From: Psychrobacillus mangrovi
Lineage (GTDB): Bacteria > Bacillota > Bacilli > Bacillales_A > Planococcaceae
Direction of reading: 5' to 3'
Length of the DNA stretch: 64,000 bases
Assembly (NCBI RefSeq): GCF_037104765.1
Contig: NZ_JBAWSY010000014.1
Coordinates: 15,535 to 79,534 of the forward strand
Shown piece by piece: positions 59,926 to 64,000 of the stretch. Numbering within the stretch: position 1 is the first letter of the stretch; the number at the start of each line of letters is the position of its first letter. The position numbers and the translations under genes are program-made. The notes beneath the pieces were generated by a model, which worked only from the letters and a program-made list of their open reading frames with translations, did not search any database and was not told the DNA's origin.

Positions 59926-62454
59926 ATGTCGGAAATACCGAATAAAGGTGTTAAAGGGATCAATATTAGTCAAGAAATGAGAACATCCTTCCTTGATTAC
60001 GCAATGAGTGTTATTGTATCCCGAGCATTACCAGATGTTCGTGACGGCTTAAAACCTGTTCATCGACGAATTTTATATGGTATGCAAGAGTTAGGGAATA
60101 CGCCGGATAAACCTCATAAAAAATCTGCTCGTATAGTGGGAGACGTAATGGGGAAATACCATCCACATGGTGACTCCTCTATTTACGATGCAATGGTACG
60201 TATGGCACAAGATTTTAGTTATCGTTATATGTTAGTAGATGGTCATGGTAACTTCGGGTCTGTAGATGGAGACGGAGCAGCTGCCATGCGTTATACAGAA
60301 TCTCGTATGTCTAAGATTGCATTAGAGTTGTTACGAGATATCAATAAAAACACAATCGATTATAAAGATAACTACGATGGCCAAGAAAAAGAACCTATAG
60401 TATTACCTAGTAGATATCCAAACTTGCTTGTAAATGGTTCCTCAGGGATTGCAGTAGGGATGGCAACAAACATCCCTTCTCATAACTTAGGAGAAGTAAT
60501 TGATGGAGTTTTAGCATTGTCTGAGAACCCTGCAATTACGATTGAAGAGCTAATGTCTATTATTCCTGGCCCTGATTTTCCTACTGGTGGGATAATATTA
60601 GGTCGTAGTGGTATTCGTCGTGCTTATGAGACAGGTAGAGGATCAGTATTAATTCGTGCAAAGGTTGAAATTGAACATAAAGCTAGTGGTAAAGAAGTAA
60701 TTATCGTTACAGAACTACCGTACCAAGTAAATAAAGCACGTTTAATAGAGAAAATTGCTGAGTTGGTTCGAGATAAAAAAATTGATGGCATTACCCATTT
60801 AGCTGATGAATCTGACCGTAATGGTATGCGAATTGTCATCGAAGTTCGAAAAGATGCTAACTCAAACGTACTATTAAATAATTTATATAAACAAACTGCC
60901 CTACAATCTAGTTTTGGTGTAAATATGCTAGCACTTGTAGAAAACCAACCAAAAGTATTAAACATAAAAGAAATGCTTTACTACTATCTTGAGCATCAAA
61001 AAGTAGTTATCCGTCGTCGTACTCAATTTGAGTTAAATAAAGCAGAAGATCGTGCACATATTTTAGAGGGATTACGAATTGCTTTAGATCACATAGACGA
61101 AATTATTAAATTAATTAGATCTTCTCAAACTGGAGAAGAAGCAAAAAATGGTTTAATGGAGAACTTCAATTTATCAGAACGTCAAGCGCAAGCAATCCTA
61201 GATATGCGTTTACAACGTTTAACAGGTTTAGAACGTGATAAAATTGAAGATGAATATACTTCTTTAGTTAAATTAATCGAAGAGTTAAAATTTATTTTAG
61301 CAAATGAATATAGAGTAATTGAGATTATACGAGATGAGATTACAGAAATTAAAGATCGTTATGCAGATAAACGTAGAACTGAAATTGTTGCAGGAGGAGC
61401 AGAAGTTTTAGAGGATGAAGACTTGATTCCAGTTGAAAATTCTGTTTTAACTTTAACAAATAAAGGATATATTAAACGATTACCTGCAAATACGTACAAG
61501 AGCCAAAAACGCGGTGGCCGTGGAGTTCAAGGGATGGGTACGAACGAGAATGATTTTGTAGAACATCTACTGTACACATCTACCCACGATACAATCTTAT
61601 TTTTCACTAATAAAGGTAAAGTGTATCGAGCTAGAGGATTTGAAGTTCCTGAATACGGACGTACAGCAAAAGGTTTACCGATTGTTAACTTGCTAGGTAT
61701 CGAAAAAGATGAACAAGTTACAGCAATGATTCGAATGGCATCTTTTGAAGAGGATAATTATTTCATATTCACAACTAAACATGGTGTAACCAAGCGTTCT
61801 CCTGTAACTGGTTTTGCTCACATTCGGGCAAATGGATTGATAGCTATTTCCTTGCGTGAGGAAGATGAGTTGATTGCTGTACGTTTAACAGATGGAAGCA
61901 AGCAAATTATTATCGGAACACGCCAAGGGAAATTAGTTCGATTTGAAGAAACAGACATTCGTTCAATGGGAAGAACGGCTAGTGGTGTTAGAGGTGTTCG
62001 ACTAAAAGATGATGACTATGTAGTAGGTATGGAAATTATTGAACCTGATCAAGAAATTTTAGTCGTAACGGAAAATGGTTATGGAAAACGTACACCAGAA
62101 TCCGAATACCGTTTACAAAGTCGCGGTGGAATGGGCGTAAAAACTTGTCAAATCACAGAAAAAAATGGACCATTATGTGCTGTTAAGGCCGTAGATGGAA
62201 CAGAAGATTTAATGCTAATTACAATAAACGGTATGCTTATCCGCATGGACGTTAGTGATATTTCTGTAACAGGTAGAAGTACTCAAGGTGTCCGATTAAT
62301 GAGATTAGCAGAAGATGAATTAATTGCAACCGTTGCAAAAGTTAAAAAAGAAGATGATGATGAAGAAATAGAGGAAGAGGATTCTTTAAATGAAGTGGAG
62401 ACTGAGGATTCCATTAATGTTGAAGAAGAATCATCAATAGAAGAAGATGAATAA
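59926..62454 (+). CDS. gyrA: DNA gyrase subunit A
   Basis: 842 residues. The breakage-reunion domain includes the quinolone region GKYHPHGDSSIYDAMVRMAQ (Ser and Asp at the resistance positions, so quinolone-sensitive type) and catalytic Tyr in AAAMRYTESRM. The C-terminal pinwheel holds the GyrA box QKRGGRGVQGM. A long acidic tail ends the protein (about 800-842). ATG at 59926 has GGAGG eight bases upstream. A terminator follows. Confidence 0.98.
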   Translation: MSEIPNKGVKGINISQEMRTSFLDYAMSVIVSRALPDVRDGLKPVHRRILYGMQELGNTPDKPHKKSARIVGDVMGKYHPHGDSSIYDAMVRMAQDFSYRYMLVDGHGNFGSVDGDGAAAMRYTESRMSKIALELLRDINKNTIDYKDNYDGQEKEPIVLPSRYPNLLVNGSSGIAVGMATNIPSHNLGEVIDGVLALSENPAITIEELMSIIPGPDFPTGGIILGRSGIRRAYETGRGSVLIRAKVEIEHKASGKEVIIVTELPYQVNKARLIEKIAELVRDKKIDGITHLADESDRNGMRIVIEVRKDANSNVLLNNLYKQTALQSSFGVNMLALVENQPKVLNIKEMLYYYLEHQKVVIRRRTQFELNKAEDRAHILEGLRIALDHIDEIIKLIRSSQTGEEAKNGLMENFNLSERQAQAILDMRLQRLTGLERDKIEDEYTSLVKLIEELKFILANEYRVIEIIRDEITEIKDRYADKRRTEIVAGGAEVLEDEDLIPVENSVLTLTNKGYIKRLPANTYKSQKRGGRGVQGMGTNENDFVEHLLYTSTHDTILFFTNKGKVYRARGFEVPEYGRTAKGLPIVNLLGIEKDEQVTAMIRMASFEEDNYFIFTTKHGVTKRSPVTGFAHIRANGLIAISLREEDELIAVRLTDGSKQIIIGTRQGKLVRFEETDIRSMGRTASGVRGVRLKDDDYVVGMEIIEPDQEILVVTENGYGKRTPESEYRLQSRGGMGVKTCQITEKNGPLCAVKAVDGTEDLMLITINGMLIRMDVSDISVTGRSTQGVRLMRLAEDELIATVAKVKKEDDDEEIEEEDSLNEVETEDSINVEEESSIEEDE

Positions 62455-62461
62455 ATAAATT

Positions 62462-62498
62462 ACCCCTAAGCAATTGTTTGCTTAGGGGTGTTTTTTTT
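62462..62498 (+). terminator. Rho-independent terminator after gyrA
   Basis: ACCCCTAAGCA ... TTGCTTAGGGGT followed by eight T. Confidence 0.92.
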
Positions 62499-62565
62499 AC
62501 ATATACAAAAATCGTGAAGATTTAGTATAATTAAGGAAATTAAAAGGACAAAAGGAGTGAGTATA

Positions 62566-63672
62566 ATGGATTATATATTAGAGAATCTAGAAGAACTAAG
62601 ACTAGGCAGTACCATTGCTGAAGATATTCTAGTCAATACAAAGACTCCTATTATTCGAAAAGATACTAAAATATTGAGGGAGCATATACAAGTATTACGT
62701 GCTTTTAATATAAACAAAGTTCCAATAGCTATAGATAATATGTTTAATAGATCTGATGAAGAGTTAATGAGACTAAATGATGAAAAAGCAAATAAAGCAA
62801 TAAGAGAAGAAAGTTCACCTGAAATTAAAGCAAACTTTGTACAATTGTATAACGATGCAGTTAGTAATTATCATAAGGAATTTTTAGCGTGGGAATCAGG
62901 TATGAAGGTTGATGTAACAAAGTTGCGAAATATCATCATGCCATTAGTACAAAAAGCATCGGCTGATCGACAATCTCTTTTTTATTTAAATAATTATTCT
63001 ACTAAAGATAAGTATATAGCTCATCACTCAATCGCTGTAGGAATACTATGTGGTGCGATAGCTAAGAAACTAAACTATTCAAAAGGGGAAATCATTCAAA
63101 TAGCTACGGCAGGTTTAATGGCTGATACAGGGATGGCAAAAGTAGATCCTAAAATTAGAGACAAAAAATCTCACTTAACAGAAGCAGATTTTTCAGAGAT
63201 TAAGAAACATACCATTTATAGTTTTCAGATGATTAAAGATAGTCCGTTACTTAAACCAGAAATGAAGCTAGCTATTTTTCAACATCACGAAAGATTAAAT
63301 GGTAGCGGATATCCAAAGGGTGAAAAAATGGATAACGTTTCGATTTACTCTCAAATAATTGCAGTTGCCGATGTTTTTCACGCAATGACATCCGAAAGGA
63401 TATATCGAGCAAAAAGCTCTCCTTTTAAAGTATTAGAAATGATTAAAGAAGAAGAGTTTGGTAAATATAATATTCAAGTTGTAAATGCTTTAATTTCATT
63501 AGTAGGGGCAGTACCTATTTCTACTCGAGTACTTTTATCTAATGGAGAAATAGGAGAAGTAGTTTTTCTACATAGAGACGCACCATTCAGACCAATGATC
63601 CGATTAACTGAAACTGGTGAAATTATTGATATAACTGTAAAACGAGCGATTTATATAGAAGCACTTGTGTAA
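62566..63672 (+). CDS. HD-GYP-like domain protein with degenerate HD motif
   Basis: 368 residues. The N-terminal part (about 1-145) is unassigned. An HD-GYP-type domain (about 148-310) follows, with YIAHHSIAVGILCGA, HHERLNGSGYPKGEKMDNVS (240-259) and IIAVADVFHAMTSERIYR. The normal HD pair is altered: the motif reads LMADTGMAKV, with Ala in place of the metal-binding His (A186-D187). It may bind c-di-GMP or a related nucleotide without hydrolysing it, or work with other ligands. ATG at 62566 follows AAAGGAG. It lies between gyrA and the rRNA operon and stands alone. Confidence 0.85.
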   Translation: MDYILENLEELRLGSTIAEDILVNTKTPIIRKDTKILREHIQVLRAFNINKVPIAIDNMFNRSDEELMRLNDEKANKAIREESSPEIKANFVQLYNDAVSNYHKEFLAWESGMKVDVTKLRNIIMPLVQKASADRQSLFYLNNYSTKDKYIAHHSIAVGILCGAIAKKLNYSKGEIIQIATAGLMADTGMAKVDPKIRDKKSHLTEADFSEIKKHTIYSFQMIKDSPLLKPEMKLAIFQHHERLNGSGYPKGEKMDNVSIYSQIIAVADVFHAMTSERIYRAKSSPFKVLEMIKEEEFGKYNIQVVNALISLVGAVPISTRVLLSNGEIGEVVFLHRDAPFRPMIRLTETGEIIDITVKRAIYIEALV

Positions 63673-63742
63673 TTAATCTGTAGAGCTCTTTCCTTACCTT
63701 TAATGATAATGAAAGAGTTTTATATTTTATTTAAAGAAAGTG

Positions 63743-63771
63743 TTGACATGTTCATCGTATCTTGGTATTAT
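63743..63771 (+). promoter_or_regulatory. rRNA operon promoter
   Basis: TTGACA, 17-bp spacer, TATTAT, about 165 bp upstream of 16S. The consensus -35 and spacing fit a strong rrn promoter. Confidence 0.85.
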
Positions 63772-63849
63772 AGAGAAGTCGTCAAAACAAGACGGCAACA
63801 TGAACATTGAAAACTGAACATGCAAAACGTTAAGACATATAGCTTGATA

Positions 63850-63867
63850 GACTAACTTCGGTTAGTC
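63850..63867 (+). ncRNA. rRNA leader hairpin
   Basis: GACTAAC-ttcg-GTTAGTC, a UUCG-type tetraloop hairpin in the pre-rRNA leader. The following ACATCATTTAATGATGATG may be half of the RNase III processing stem. Confidence 0.6.
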
Positions 63868-63936
63868 AGAAAACAAACAATTTTGACATCATTTAATGAT
63901 GATGCCAGCAAAACAAAATGAGCTTTTTAAGTTCTC

Positions 63937-64000
63937 TATTATGGAGAGTTTGATCCTGGCTCAGGACGAACGCTGGCGGCGTGCCTAATACATGCAAGTC
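63937..64000 (+). rRNA. 16S ribosomal RNA (5' end only)
   Basis: Contains GGAGAGTTTGATCCTGGCTC and GACGAACGCTGGCGGCGTGC, the universal 5' end of bacterial 16S rRNA. The 5' boundary is set by comparison with Bacillus and is accurate to a few bases. The gene continues past the window, and its placement after gyrA matches rrnO of B. subtilis. Confidence 0.97.

Noticed and set aside
1..64000. CRISPR arrays, tRNA genes and complete insertion sequences
   Set aside because: No regularly spaced repeats, cloverleaf-like segments or transposase genes were seen.

Overview
The window is a low-GC Gram-positive chromosome around its replication origin. The layout is the classic Bacillales one: dnaA-dnaN-yaaA-recF-gyrB-gyrA-rRNA to the right of oriC on the + strand, and rpmH-rnpA-yidC-jag-mnmE-mnmG-rsmG-noc-parA-parB ... 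rpsF-ssb-rpsR ... rplI-dnaB-purA-walRKHIJ-htrA-rlmH to the left on the - strand. Nearly all housekeeping genes point away from oriC. An HD-GYP gene between gyrA and the rRNA operon, an M23 peptidase between purA and walR, and the general sequence character suggest a Planococcaceae-type genome (Psychrobacillus, Lysinibacillus or Sporosarcina relatives). That assignment is inference, not a database result.

Region by region. (1) 1-5.0 kb: a Bacillus-like exporter (ATPase plus two permeases), a DMT transporter and a LURP-one-like protein. (2) 5.0-21.4 kb: an accessory island at the 3' end of rlmH. (3) 21.4-39.4 kb: rlmH, a DnaA-box-rich spacer with a CxxH/CxxC protein, htrA, the WalRK regulon genes, an M23 peptidase, purA with a PurR-type control region, dnaB, rplI, gdpP, yybS, rpsR-ssb-rpsF. 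(4) 39.4-53.1 kb: a GC-rich composite repeat, ychF, small conserved genes, the Noc/ParA/ParB segregation genes with parS sites, the tRNA-modification genes and the rpmH end of the origin region. (5) 53.1-64 kb: bipartite oriC around dnaA, then dnaN to gyrA, an HD-GYP-like protein and the start of a 16S rRNA gene.

The most interesting part is the island. The last codons of rlmH (G-E-P-Y-H-K-stop) recur four more times in the same orientation, at about 5.05, 6.0, 11.0 and 13.85 kb. Each copy ends in a stop codon, and the copies use TAA, TAG and TGA. This is the organisation of staphylococcal SCC cassettes, which large serine recombinases insert at the 3' end of rlmH (orfX). The five sites cut the island into modules: a MerR/membrane-protein pair; a 5-kb module with a very GC-rich beta-helix lipoprotein, a GH3 glycosidase and a decayed serine-recombinase remnant beside its site; a 2.9-kb module with a secreted purple-acid-type phosphatase; and a 7.5-kb module with an intact 518-aa serine recombinase whose 3' end overlaps rlmH, an XRE regulator with clustered operators, an HNH/NUMOD-like protein, a Rep-like protein, a small resolvase with a res-like site, and unknown membrane proteins. 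I read this as a composite array of SCC-like cassettes at rlmH outside Staphylococcus.

How the genes fit together: the right arm and the rpmH-side genes form the replication, segregation and translation core. Origin control is visible as DnaA boxes on both sides of dnaA, a second DnaA-box-rich spacer next to rlmH, parS sites in parB and beside noc, and two near-consensus Noc sites in the wal region. Cell-envelope homeostasis is represented by WalRK with its accessory proteins, the M23 peptidase and HtrA.
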